NCBI GenBank assembly: GCA_035553515.1
Contig: DATNDG010000094.1
Location: 1-16,511, forward strand
DNA from: DAHUYF01 sp035553515
Lineage (GTDB): Bacteria > Pseudomonadota > Alphaproteobacteria > ATCC43930 > CGMCC-115725
DNA: 16,511 nucleotides
Direction: 5' to 3'
Positions 5,961 to 12,903 of this stretch are shown here, piece by piece. Each line of letters opens with the position of its first letter. Position 1 is the first letter of the stretch. Position numbers and translations under genes: made by a program. The notes under the pieces were generated by a model that saw nothing but the letters and a program-made list of their open reading frames with translations, was not told the DNA's origin and ran no database searches.

Positions 5961-6581
5961 CTATTGCAGTGGCGAGAATTCCGCCGGCACCGCCAGCAGA
6001 TTCTCCTGGCTCACCAGCAAGGCGCCGCTGTTGCCCGGCGGCGGCCAGATGCCGCGCTTCACCGCCTCGGCGCGGACGCGCTGGCGCTCGCCGGCATCCT
6101 TGTAGGCCCAGACATGGACCCATTGATTGAGCGTGCCGAGCTCGCTGTACCAGGCGCCGACCAGCGGCGAGAGCTTGACGCGCTCGCCGATCGCCTTGCT
6201 CCAGATGTCGATCACCTGCGGCATCGAGCCGGGCTTATAGATATAGCTGCGGAACTCGTAGATGCCGCCGAGCTTGCGCGGCTCGACCGGCGGCGAGAAC
6301 GGCGCCGGCAGCAGGATCTTCGATTCCATGTGCTCGATGAACTCGCCGATCTTCGGCGGCCAGGCGCCCGACTTCACCGCCTCGGCGCGGATATGCTCGC
6401 GCTCGCCGAGATTGGCATAGGGCCAGATATGGATGATGCGGTTGAGCGCGCCGACATCGGTCGACCAGAAGCCGCCGAGCGGCGAGAATTTGAGCCGCGC
6501 CGGCAGCGCCTCGCCGAAGCGCTTGATGACTTCCGGCTGGCTGCGCGGCTTCAGCTGGTAGGTCCGCATCTCGATGATCAT
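5961..6581 (-). CDS. NIPSNAP-family protein with two repeated domains
   Basis: A 206-residue soluble protein made of two homologous ferredoxin-like NIPSNAP domains. Residues 1-76 (IIEMRTYQLKPRS...ERE.IRAEAVKSGAWPP) match residues about 105-180 (GIYEFRSYIYKPGS...ERQRVRAEAVKRGIWPP) almost position for position, showing an internal tandem duplication. Both halves keep the tyrosine/arginine start strand, the KLSPL or KFSPL segment and the central HIWPY or HVWAY strand. Family members form dimeric alpha/beta barrels; bacterial versions have no settled reaction. The start is fixed by GGGAGGAG (6588-6595 on this strand), six bases before the ATG. It is preceded on the same strand by the DUF3309 gene but separated from it by a strong hairpin, so it may have its own promoter. 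Confidence 0.92.
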   Translation of the reverse strand: MIIEMRTYQLKPRSQPEVIKRFGEALPARLKFSPLGGFWSTDVGALNRIIHIWPYANLGEREHIRAEAVKSGAWPPKIGEFIEHMESKILLPAPFSPPVEPRKLGGIYEFRSYIYKPGSMPQVIDIWSKAIGERVKLSPLVGAWYSELGTLNQWVHVWAYKDAGERQRVRAEAVKRGIWPPPGNSGALLVSQENLLAVPAEFSPLQ

Positions 6582-6625
6582 CGGGCTCCTCCCATTGGAT
6601 TTGCCCGGAGTCTAGCGGAAATCGC

Positions 6626-6677
6626 CGCCTGCGCCACCGTCGCTCAGCACAGCCCGAGAGCGACGGCGGCGCAGGCG
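6626..6677 (-). terminator. Long hairpin between DUF3309 and NIPSNAP genes
   Basis: A 20-bp stem with one mismatch forms between 6626-6645 and 6658-6677 (arms rich in GCCTGCGCC and CCGTCGCTC), with a 12-base loop. It starts about 20 bases past the DUF3309 stop. On this strand only GCGATTTCC follows, so the T-tract is poor; on the opposite strand GCTTTATT follows. It most likely ends or attenuates the DUF3309 transcript. Confidence 0.6.
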
Positions 6678-6695
6678 CTTTATTGCGCGCCCCGG

Positions 6696-6851
6696 CTATA
6701 TTCGCCCGGCCACCAGCAGCACGATGATGATGATCAGCAGCAGCCCCATCCCGCCGCTCGGGTAGTAGCCCCAGCCGCCGCTGTAGGGCCAGGTGGGGAG
6801 CGCACCGATCAGCAGAATGATCAGAATCACCAGAAGGATGGTGCCCAGCAT
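6696..6851 (-). CDS. DUF3309 small membrane protein
   Basis: A 51-residue peptide: MLGTILLVILIILLIGALPT, then WPYSGGWGYYPSGG, then a second hydrophobic stretch MGLLLIIIIVLLVAGRI. The two membrane segments around a Trp/Tyr/Gly-rich loop are the DUF3309 pattern, known from many alphaproteobacteria and without an established function. The start is chosen by GGAGGAAG, seven bases before the ATG; the same frame stays open far upstream over the dioxygenase gene, but that part is only its antisense shadow. A candidate EcfG-type promoter lies 37 bases upstream, suggesting expression in the general stress response. It would sit in the inner membrane. Confidence 0.88.
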   Translation of the reverse strand: MLGTILLVILIILLIGALPTWPYSGGWGYYPSGGMGLLLIIIIVLLVAGRI

Positions 6852-6887
6852 CGCCGCTTCCTCCAAAGCGTTAGAACCTCTTGAAGA

Positions 6888-6913
6888 AACAATGCCCGGG
6901 CAATGTCCGTTCC
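6888..6913 (-). promoter_or_regulatory. Candidate EcfG (general stress) promoter for DUF3309
   Basis: On the minus strand GGAAC (6909-6913) is followed by 17 bases and then TGTT (the GTT is 6888-6890). This fits the alphaproteobacterial EcfG consensus GGAAC-N16/17-CGTT with one base off at the first -10 position. It would place the transcript start about 30 bases before the DUF3309 ATG. Confidence 0.6.
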
Positions 6914-6925
6914 GGTTGCCTTCTG

Positions 6926-6954
6926 TTGAACCGGCGCGCCCTCGGCGGCATACT
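6926..6954 (+). promoter_or_regulatory. Sigma-70-type promoter of the dioxygenase gene
   Basis: TTGAAC (6926-6931) and CATACT (6949-6954) are separated by exactly 17 bases and lie 30 bases before the dioxygenase ATG, leaving a leader of about 22 bases that contains its GGGAGG ribosome site. It is divergent from, and next to, the DUF3309 promoter. Confidence 0.55.
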
Positions 6955-6983
6955 TTCCTGGCGAAAACTGCGGGAGGCAGCCC

Positions 6984-7880
6984 ATGGCGATCCGCGTGAC
7001 GCCGTTCAGCCCCTCTTTCGGCGCCGAGATCGCCGGCGTCGATCTCAAGGCCCCGCTCGCGGCCGAGGATTTCGCGACCATCGAGGCGGCGTTCCACCGC
7101 TATGCCGTGCTGGTCTTCCCGGGCCAGCCGCTCAGCGACGACCAGCAGGTCGCCTTCTCGTGCCGCTTCGGCCCGCTCGAGACCAGTCCCGAATATGCCG
7201 GCAGCAAGAAGTCGCGCCTCGGCCGGCCGGAGATCGCCGACATCTCCAACCTCGATGCCGAGGGACGCGTCATGTCGGCCGAGGACAAGCGGCTGCTGTT
7301 CAATCGCGGCAATCAGCTCTGGCACACCGACAGCTCCTTCAAATACGTGCCGGCGCGCTGCTCGCTGCTCTCGGCGCGCGAGATCCCGCCGTCGGGTGGC
7401 GAGACCGAGTTCGCCGATCTGCGCGCCGCCTATGACGCGCTTCCCGAGGAGAAGAAGCGCGCGCTCGACGGGCTCGTCGTCGAGCACAGCATCTTCCGCT
7501 CGCGCTCGCAGATCGGCTTCAGCGAGTTCAACGAGGATATCCAGCGGCAGCTGCCGCCGGTGCCGCAGCTCCTGGTGCGCCGCCATGCCGGCTCGGGCCG
7601 TAAGACGCTCTATCTCGCTTCGCACGCCTCGCATGTGATCGGCTGGCCGGCCGAGACCGGGCGGGCGCTCGTCGAGGAGCTGATCGCCTTCGCCACCGAG
7701 CCGCGCTTCGTCTACCAGCACCGCTGGAAGGTCGGCGACCTCGTCATGTGGGACGATCGCTGCACCATGCATCGCGGCCGGCCCTATGACGACACGCGCT
7801 ATCGGCGCGACATGCACCGCACCACGGTCTCGGACGAGATCAACTCCGTCGAGCGCGAGCGCGGCACCGCAGCGGCGTGA
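6984..7880 (+). CDS. TauD/TfdA-family Fe(II)/2-oxoglutarate dioxygenase
   Basis: A non-heme iron oxygenase of 298 residues that couples 2-oxoglutarate decarboxylation to hydroxylation of a small substrate such as a sulfonate, phenoxyacid or similar compound. The metal triad is visible as H114 and D116 in LWHTDSSF and H263 in TMHRG. The arginines that bind the 2-oxoglutarate carboxylate lie in YRRDMHRTTV (R275 and R279). The N-terminal PFSPSFGAEIAGVDL (7-21) and RYAVLVFPGQPLSDDQQVAFSCRFGPLE (39-66) are characteristic of the TfdA branch. The substrate cannot be told from the sequence; there are no sulfonate transport genes nearby, which argues against a tau operon. The start has a good GGGAGG ribosome site. 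Confidence 0.93.
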   Translation: MAIRVTPFSPSFGAEIAGVDLKAPLAAEDFATIEAAFHRYAVLVFPGQPLSDDQQVAFSCRFGPLETSPEYAGSKKSRLGRPEIADISNLDAEGRVMSAEDKRLLFNRGNQLWHTDSSFKYVPARCSLLSAREIPPSGGETEFADLRAAYDALPEEKKRALDGLVVEHSIFRSRSQIGFSEFNEDIQRQLPPVPQLLVRRHAGSGRKTLYLASHASHVIGWPAETGRALVEELIAFATEPRFVYQHRWKVGDLVMWDDRCTMHRGRPYDDTRYRRDMHRTTVSDEINSVERERGTAAA

Positions 7881-7932
7881 GGAGGCTGAGGGGTGCTGTG
7901 CTAGCCTGCGCAAGGGCCGCGAGCGCGCGCCT

Positions 7933-7982
7933 GCGTCAATGATGTAGCGCAAAAAATTCTCAATGATGTACATCGCTGACGC
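7933..7982 (+). promoter_or_regulatory. Three related half-sites with a central GATGTACATC palindrome
   Basis: GCGTCAATGATGTA (7933-7946) and TCAATGATGTA (7960-7970) are direct copies 24 bases apart. The reverse complement of 7969-7982, GCGTCAGCGATGTA, matches the first at 12 of 14 positions. The last two overlap to make a palindrome centred at 7969/7970, with a perfect core GATGTACATC (7965-7974). A run of six A residues (7951-7956) sits between. It precedes the UDG-family gene and looks like a regulator-binding array; the regulator is unknown. Confidence 0.5.
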
Positions 7983-8020
7983 AGTGCCGCTGCCGGTCCA
8001 TCGAAGGACGCAATGTCGTC

Positions 8021-8677
8021 ATGCAGCGTGCCGGCATTGCAGCCGCGGGCCCGCCGCCCGATATTGCCGCGGTCATGAGCGGGATCGTCCTGGAGAAGAG
8101 CTTCGGCCGCCTGCTGGCGGAGCTGCGCGCCTGCACCGCCTGCGCGGCGCATCTGCCGCTCGGGCCCCGGCCGGTGGTGCGCGGGCTGCCGTCGGCGCGG
8201 CTCCTCATCACCAGCCAGGCCCCCGGCACGAAGGTGCACGAGACCGGGCTCTCCTTCAACGACCGCAGCGGCGACCGGCTGCGCGACTGGCTCGGCGTCG
8301 ATCACGATACTTTCTATGACGAGCGGCGCATCGCCATCCTGCCGATGGGGCTCTGCTATCCCGGGCGCTACGAGCGCGGCGGCGGCGATCTGCCGCCGCG
8401 GCCGGAATGTGCGCCGCTCTGGCACGAGCGGCTGCTCGCCGAGTGGCCGAGGATCGAGCTCACCTTGCTCGTGGGCTCCTATGCCATCGACTATTACCTG
8501 AAGAAGGAGAAGCGCCCGAGCATGACCGAGACGGTGCGTGCCTGGCGCCACTACCTCCCGGCTTACCTGCCGCTGCCGCATCCGAGCTGGCGCACGATGA
8601 TGTGGGAGAAGCGCAATCCCTGGTTTGCCGCCGAGGTGCTGCCGGAGCTCCGGCGGCGCGTGCGCGCGCTGCTCTAG
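8021..8677 (+). CDS. Uracil-DNA-glycosylase-superfamily protein (HI_0220.2-like)
   Basis: Probable DNA-repair or nucleic-acid-related protein of the COG1573 type, 218 residues. Motifs in order: RACTACAAHLPLGPRPVVRG (36-55), SQAPGTKVHETGLSFNDRSG (65-84) as the catalytic-pocket loop, ILPMGLCYPG (106-115), GDLPPRPECAPLW (122-134), and LPLPHPSW (183-190) as the DNA-minor-groove HPS loop. Cysteines C38, C41, C112 and C130 have spacing like the [4Fe-4S] ligands of family 4/5 UDGs. Whether this branch removes uracil is not established. The start is uncertain: 8021 has GAAGGA twelve bases upstream, and 8075 (MSGIVLEKSF) is an in-frame alternative that would give a 200-residue protein, closer to the family norm. 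It converges tightly (4 bases) on the metalloprotease-fold gene. Confidence 0.85.
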   Translation: MQRAGIAAAGPPPDIAAVMSGIVLEKSFGRLLAELRACTACAAHLPLGPRPVVRGLPSARLLITSQAPGTKVHETGLSFNDRSGDRLRDWLGVDHDTFYDERRIAILPMGLCYPGRYERGGGDLPPRPECAPLWHERLLAEWPRIELTLLVGSYAIDYYLKKEKRPSMTETVRAWRHYLPAYLPLPHPSWRTMMWEKRNPWFAAEVLPELRRRVRALL

Positions 8678-8681
8678 GCCC

Positions 8682-9077
8682 TCAGCTCTCCGCTTCTATC
8701 CGTTCCATATCCTCGTCGCTGAAGCCGAAGTGATGGCCGATCTCGTGGATCAGCACGTGGCGGACGAGCGCCGAGAGATCCTCGCCGGTCTCGCACCAGA
8801 AATCGAGGATCGGCCGGCGATAGAGGAAGATGAGTTCGGGATCGGCGCGCGGGTCGCTGATGCTCTGACGCGGCAGCGCCACGCCGCGATAAAGTCCCAA
8901 GATGTCGAAGGGACTCTGGAGCTCCATCTCGCGTTCCGTCTCCTCGTCGGGAAACTCCATGACGCGGATGACGACGCGGCCCAGATAGCGCTTCAGCTCC
9001 GCGGGGATGGTGGCGAGCGCGCGCTCGGCGAGCGCTTCGAGATCGGCGAGGCTGGGCGGCAGGGAGAAATCGCTCAC
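8682..9077 (-). CDS. Small zincin-like metallopeptidase (HExxHxxGxxD)
   Basis: A 131-residue protein of the short bacterial metallopeptidase family (DUF1025/MMP-like). The zinc motif is HEIGHHFGFSD (111-121), giving H111, H115 and, as a probable third ligand, D121, with E112 as catalytic base. The preceding segment ELIFLYRRPILDFW (81-94) provides the edge strand expected in a zincin fold. No signal peptide or transmembrane segment is visible, so it should be cytosolic. Peptidase activity has not been shown for most members. It is divergent from the phhB gene (65 bases between starts) and converges on the UDG-like gene. Confidence 0.87.
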   Translation of the reverse strand: MSDFSLPPSLADLEALAERALATIPAELKRYLGRVVIRVMEFPDEETEREMELQSPFDILGLYRGVALPRQSISDPRADPELIFLYRRPILDFWCETGEDLSALVRHVLIHEIGHHFGFSDEDMERIEAES

Positions 9078-9142
9078 GGCTTGATATCCGGCCCTTGATC
9101 CGCCACCTCTTTGCGAGCGGGGTGCATCACCGGAGGCGCGAG

Positions 9143-9448
9143 ATGGTCGAGCGATTGGCGGGCGCGGCGCGCAAGGCCGCTTTGCAGGAGATCCATGGCT
9201 GGGCCGAGGTCGAGGATCGCGATGCCATCCGCAAGACCTATCATTTCGGCAACTTCGTCGAGGCCTGGGGCTTCATGAGCCAAGTCGCGCTCTTCGCCGA
9301 GAAGATGAACCATCATCCCGAATGGTTCAACGTCTACAATAGGGTCGAGGTGATCCTGACGACGCATGACGCGGGCGGGCTCTCCGAGCGCGATATCCGC
9401 CTCGCCCGCACCATCGACGAGCTCGCTCCGGGCCGCGACCGCCGCTGA
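9143..9448 (+). CDS. phhB: Pterin-4a-carbinolamine dehydratase
   Basis: Dehydrates 4a-hydroxytetrahydrobiopterin formed by aromatic amino-acid hydroxylases, regenerating the pterin cofactor; it is also a common moonlighting protein. The 101 residues match the family: FGNFVEAWGFMSQVALFAEKMNHHPEWFNVYNRVEVILTTHDAGGLSERD. The active-site set is H57, H58, P59 and H75-D76. The start is chosen by CGGAGG (9131-9136), six bases before ATG 9143; an upstream in-frame ATG at 9095 would add 16 residues unlike the family and has no ribosome site. No phenylalanine hydroxylase gene lies nearby, so the partner enzyme must be elsewhere or the protein serves another pterin role. Confidence 0.95.
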   Translation: MVERLAGAARKAALQEIHGWAEVEDRDAIRKTYHFGNFVEAWGFMSQVALFAEKMNHHPEWFNVYNRVEVILTTHDAGGLSERDIRLARTIDELAPGRDRR

Positions 9449-9455
9449 CCCGCGG

Positions 9456-10217
9456 CTATTTCGGCTGCATGCGCAGCGCGCCGTCGAGACGGATCGTCTC
9501 GCCGTTCAGCATCGGATTGCCGATGATATCGAGGACCAGCCGGGCATATTCCTCCGGCCGGCCGAGGCGCTGCGGGAAGGGCACCGATTTGCCGAGGCTC
9601 TCCTGCACCTGGGGCGGCAGGCTCGCCATCAGCGGCGTGGCGAAGAGCCCGGGCGCGATGGTGTTGACGCGGATGCCCATGGGCGCGAATTCGCGCGCCG
9701 CCGGCATGGTCAGCGCAACGATGCCACCCTTCGACGCGGAATAAGCGGCCTGGCCGATCTGCCCCTCGAAGGCGGCGACCGAGGCGGTCGAGATGATGAT
9801 GCCGCGCTCGCCCTCGGTGAGCGGCTCGAGCTTCTGCATGTCGGGCGCGGCAAGCCGCATCATGTTGAAGCTGCCGATCAGATTGACGTTGATGACGCGG
9901 CTGAACTGGTCGAGCGGATGCGGCCCGTCGCGGCCGACGATGCGCATGCCGATGCCGATGCCGGCGCAATTGATCAGCACGCGCGCCGGACCCTGCGCGG
10001 CGCGCGCCTGGGCCACCGCCTGCTCGCCGCTCTTGGCGTCGGAGACGTCGCATTTGACTGCCGTGCCGCCGATCTCGGCGGCCACTTTGCGCGCATTCTC
10101 CTCGTTGATGTCGAGCACCGCCACCTTGGCGCCCGCCTTGGCAAGCGCGCGCGCGGTCGCCGCGCCCAGCCCCGAACCGCCGCCGGTGACCAGCGCCGCC
10201 TGACCCTTGAGCTCCAT
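9456..10217 (-). CDS. SDR dehydrogenase, 3-hydroxyacyl-CoA dehydrogenase type II-like
   Basis: NAD(H)-dependent short-chain dehydrogenase of 253 residues, close to the HSD17B10 / 3-hydroxyacyl-CoA (3-hydroxy-2-methylbutyryl-CoA) group. The cofactor motif is TGGGSGLG (11-18), D36 at the end of strand 2 favours NAD over NADP, and NCAG (83-86) follows. The catalytic set is S146 in STASVAAFEGQIGQ, Y159 and K163 in YSASK. The C-terminal stretch APGLFATPLM...VPFPQRLGRPEEYARLV and NPMLNGETIRLDGALRM is diagnostic of this branch. The likely role is oxidation of a short or branched 3-hydroxyacyl-CoA in fatty-acid or isoleucine breakdown. It follows the permease gene on the same strand after 53 bases with an AAGGAGAGAGG ribosome site, so the two may be co-transcribed. 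It ends 7 bases from the convergent phhB gene. Confidence 0.93.
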   Translation of the reverse strand: MELKGQAALVTGGGSGLGAATARALAKAGAKVAVLDINEENARKVAAEIGGTAVKCDVSDAKSGEQAVAQARAAQGPARVLINCAGIGIGMRIVGRDGPHPLDQFSRVINVNLIGSFNMMRLAAPDMQKLEPLTEGERGIIISTASVAAFEGQIGQAAYSASKGGIVALTMPAAREFAPMGIRVNTIAPGLFATPLMASLPPQVQESLGKSVPFPQRLGRPEEYARLVLDIIGNPMLNGETIRLDGALRMQPK

Positions 10218-10270
10218 GGCCTCTCTCCTTCTTTTTCGGGCGGATGCTTAGCAAAAGCCCCGATATCCTC

Positions 10271-11698
10271 CTAGGGCAGATATCCCAGGAGCTGCCACCA
10301 GAAATAATCGAGCGGCCAGAGCAGCAGCGCGGTCAGCAGAGCGAGGCCGAGCGTGAGCTTCGTCGCCTGCTTGATGCCGACGCCGCCGAGCTGCAGCGCG
10401 ATCATCATTGGTGGCGAGGAGAAGGGCAGCAGCACGGTCGAGAACACCACGACCTGCAGCATCAGCACGCTGAGGAGCGGCAGCCCGCTCGCCGCGGCGA
10501 ATTCGCGGGCGAGCGGCGTCAGCACCGCGGGCACGCCGGTCACGGTGGTGAGCAGCGCCAGCCCCGAGCCGATCGCGGTGAGAATGCCGAGATCGGTGAC
10601 GGTGCGGCCGGGCGCGATCGGCGTTGCGGCGAGGAAATGCGCCGCGGCGGCGGCGGCGAGCCCGCTATCGGCGACGATCGCGCCCAGACCGAGGATGCCG
10701 GCGATATAGATCAGGGTCACCACGTTGACGCGCGCCGAGAAGGTCTTGGGCGAGAGCACGCCGAAGGGCGGCATGAGGCAGAGGATGCCGGTGCCGAGCG
10801 AGATCCAGGCCGGCGAGATGCCGTGGATGAAATCGGTGATGTAGAGCACCAGCGCGGCGCCGAGCAGCACCGCGAGCCGGCGCTCCGCGCTCGAGATCGG
10901 CGCCGGCGCCTCCTCCTGCGCCAGGGCGAGCGGGCGGTGCTCGGGAAAGAGGCGGCAGACCAGCCAGATGAGCAGCACCAGCTTCAGCACGCCCAGGATC
11001 GGAAAATGCAGCAGCAGATAGGGCCCATAGGAGAGCTTGATGCCGTAGAGGCTCTGGGCCGCGCCGAGCAGGATGCTGTTCGGTACGTTGGCGGGCAGGA
11101 TGGCGGTAGACGGCATGTAGCTCGCCGCGGCGAGCGTGACCACGAGGCCGCTATGGCCGGGACCGCCCGGTTCGAGGCCGAGCCGCTCGGCGAAGGCGAG
11201 CACGATCGGGATCAGCAGGAGCACCCGGCCATTGGTCGAGGGCATGAGGAAGGCGAGTCCCACCGCGGCGAGCGCCACGGCGGCGACGCAGCGCCAATAG
11301 GCGCCGCCGACCCGGCCGAAGAGCAGCCCCGCGAGCCGCCGCCCGAGCCCGGTCGCCTCCACCGCGACGGCGGTAATGGCGCCGCCGAAGACCAGCCACC
11401 AAGCCTCCGAGGCAAAGCCCGAGAAGATCACCGCCGGCTTCGCCACGGCGAAGAGCACGCCGAGCAGCAGGAAGACCAGCGTCGTCACCGGCTCGGCGAA
11501 AAGGCCGAAGGCCCAGGAGAGGATGGCGAAGCCCACCAGCACCGAGGCGGCGGCGATGCGGTGCCCGGGATCGTGCGGCAGCAGGAAGAGCGCGAGGATG
11601 GTGCCGGCGAGGACGGCGAGCGGCACCACCTCCGCGAGGCCGAAGCGGCTGCGCCCACGCGTCGCCGCCGCTACGGGCGTCGGAGCGGCGCTATCCAC
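10271..11698 (-). CDS. SLC13/DASS-family anion permease
   Basis: Inner-membrane secondary transporter, 475 residues with about eleven or twelve hydrophobic segments, of the divalent-anion:Na+ symporter (SLC13/CitT/ArsB-like) group. The conserved hairpin motif of the first half is FLMPSTNGRVLLLIPIV (about 150-166), and the second half has the matching TTVTGVPAVLTPLA (about 395-408). The classic SNT signature is thus altered to STN and VTG, so ion coupling and substrate may differ. Likely substrates are dicarboxylates or other small anions; the sequence does not say which. The start is GTG at 11698 with no clear ribosome site, and the N-terminal Ala/Arg tail is cytoplasmic. It is divergent from a LysR gene, a layout typical of a regulated transporter, and upstream of the SDR gene. 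Confidence 0.88.
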   Translation of the reverse strand: MDSAAPTPVAAATRGRSRFGLAEVVPLAVLAGTILALFLLPHDPGHRIAAASVLVGFAILSWAFGLFAEPVTTLVFLLLGVLFAVAKPAVIFSGFASEAWWLVFGGAITAVAVEATGLGRRLAGLLFGRVGGAYWRCVAAVALAAVGLAFLMPSTNGRVLLLIPIVLAFAERLGLEPGGPGHSGLVVTLAAASYMPSTAILPANVPNSILLGAAQSLYGIKLSYGPYLLLHFPILGVLKLVLLIWLVCRLFPEHRPLALAQEEAPAPISSAERRLAVLLGAALVLYITDFIHGISPAWISLGTGILCLMPPFGVLSPKTFSARVNVVTLIYIAGILGLGAIVADSGLAAAAAAHFLAATPIAPGRTVTDLGILTAIGSGLALLTTVTGVPAVLTPLAREFAAASGLPLLSVLMLQVVVFSTVLLPFSSPPMMIALQLGGVGIKQATKLTLGLALLTALLLWPLDYFWWQLLGYLP

Positions 11699-11815
11699 GG
11701 GCGCAGCCCGGCGGGGCTAGGGGGCGCGAGAGCGCGGGCGGCGGCGCGAGTGGCATCCCCGTTTCTATAGAGCCTTGCTCAGACCGCGGGAAGCCGCACA
11801 TCATGCACAGCATTA

Positions 11816-11830
11816 TTGCGTCGTGCGCAA
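11816..11830 (+). promoter_or_regulatory. Candidate LysR-type box (TTGCG-N5-CGCAA)
   Basis: TTGCG (11816-11820), TCGTG, then CGCAA (11826-11830) is a perfect palindrome that contains the T-N11-A pattern of LysR operators. It overlaps the AGGA ribosome site of the LysR gene, so binding would fit autorepression. A control function over the divergent permease gene is inferred. Confidence 0.4.
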
Positions 11831-11843
11831 GGATGGCATCGCC

Positions 11844-12791
11844 ATGGATCGGTTGGACGCCATGAGCACCTTCGTCAAAGTGGCGGAATCGGGCAGTCTT
11901 TCGGCCGCTTCCCGCCGGCTCGGGCGTTCACTCGCCTCGGTGAGCCGCCAACTCGCCGCGCTCGAGGCGCGGCTCGGCGGGCGATTGCTCCATCGGACGA
12001 CGCGCCGCCTCGGGCTCACCGAAGCGGGGCGCGACTTCTATGATCGCGCCAAGCGTATTCTGGGCGAGGTCGAGGAGGCCGAGCGCGCCTTGGGGGAGGC
12101 CGCTGCGGCGCCTTCGGGCCGACTGCGTCTCAGCGCGCCAAGCCTGCTCGGGCGGCTGCATGTGGCGCCGCTTCTGCCTGAATTCCTGGCGCAGCATGCG
12201 CGTGTCTCGGTCGACCTCACCCTGCTCGACCGAGTGGTGGATCCGATCGAGGAAGGCCTCGATCTTGCCTTGCGCATCGGACCGCTCGCCGAGAGCAGCG
12301 CGCTCGCACGCAAGCTCGGTAGCGTGCATCTCGTCGTCTGCGCCGCGCCGCGCTATCTCGAGCGGCGCGGCGCGCCGAGCGTTCCCGAAGAGCTCGTCGA
12401 GCATGACTGCCTGGTCTTCGGCGCGTCTGCCGACGGCGCGGAATGGCATTTTCAGCGCGGCGAGCGCAAGCTCGGCCTGCGTGTGCCGGCGCGGTTGCAG
12501 GCGAATGCACTGGAGCCGCTGGTGGCGGCCGCATTGGGCGGCGCCGGTCTGGTGCGCGCGCCGTGCTGGCAAGTTGGCGAGCACATCGCCGCGGGGCGGC
12601 TGCGGCGCGTGCTTGCCGAATATGAGCGACCGGCCGCGCCCATCCATGCGCTCTTCCCGCCGGGCCGCCCGCTGCCCACCAAGGTGCGCGCCTTCGTTGA
12701 CTTCCTTGCTGCGCACTGGGCGCCACCGCCCTTCGATTGCCCGGTGATCGAAGGACGCCATCGCGACGGGCCGACGGCGCGCACCGGCTGA
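11844..12791 (+). CDS. LysR-family transcriptional regulator
   Basis: A 315-residue DNA-binding regulator with the canonical LysR start, MDRLDAMSTFVKVAESGSLS. The N-terminal winged helix-turn-helix covers about residues 8-65 (SLSAASRRLGRSLASVSRQLAALE and the wing LLHRTTRRLGLTEAG). A linker helix follows to about residue 90, then the periplasmic-binding-protein-like effector domain (residues about 95-300) beginning GRLRLSAPSLLGRLHVAPLLPEF. The start is supported by similarity and an AGGA (11830-11833), ten bases upstream; the frame is open to 11775 but that part is unlike the family. It is divergent from the SLC13-type permease and SDR genes and most likely regulates them; the effector is unknown, possibly the transported anion. 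The 3-oxoacid CoA-transferase genes follow on the same strand after 112 bases. Confidence 0.94.
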   Translation: MDRLDAMSTFVKVAESGSLSAASRRLGRSLASVSRQLAALEARLGGRLLHRTTRRLGLTEAGRDFYDRAKRILGEVEEAERALGEAAAAPSGRLRLSAPSLLGRLHVAPLLPEFLAQHARVSVDLTLLDRVVDPIEEGLDLALRIGPLAESSALARKLGSVHLVVCAAPRYLERRGAPSVPEELVEHDCLVFGASADGAEWHFQRGERKLGLRVPARLQANALEPLVAAALGGAGLVRAPCWQVGEHIAAGRLRRVLAEYERPAAPIHALFPPGRPLPTKVRAFVDFLAAHWAPPPFDCPVIEGRHRDGPTARTG

Positions 12792-12817
12792 GCGAGCGCC
12801 TGCGGCAGATGCGGGAG

Positions 12818-12846
12818 TTGGCGAGCCAATCCCGGCATGCTATGTC
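12818..12846 (+). promoter_or_regulatory. Possible promoter of the CoA-transferase genes
   Basis: TTGGCG (12818-12823) and TATGTC (12841-12846) are 17 bases apart, 58 bases before the scoA ATG. The -35 lies in the palindrome TTGGC-GA-GCCAA (12818-12829), a possible operator. The -10 is a weak match. Confidence 0.3.
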
Positions 12847-12903
12847 CGGAGCAGTGGTTCCCAGGAAGCGCGGCGAACTTGCCCGCGCGAGAGCAGGTCG
12901 ATC

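Noticed and set aside
6852..7973. Open upstream extension of the DUF3309 frame
   Set aside because: It is the antisense shadow of the dioxygenase; the strong ribosome site and family length place the start at 6851.
10244..11770. Long open frame (508 codons) opposite the permease
   Set aside because: It is low-complexity, rich in Glu, Arg, His and Gln, and mirrors the hydrophobic codons of the permease; such antisense frames are expected in high-GC DNA.
11764..11771. CTATAGA as a -10 box for LysR or the permease
   Set aside because: No -35 at a proper distance on either strand; the hexamer alone is not enough.
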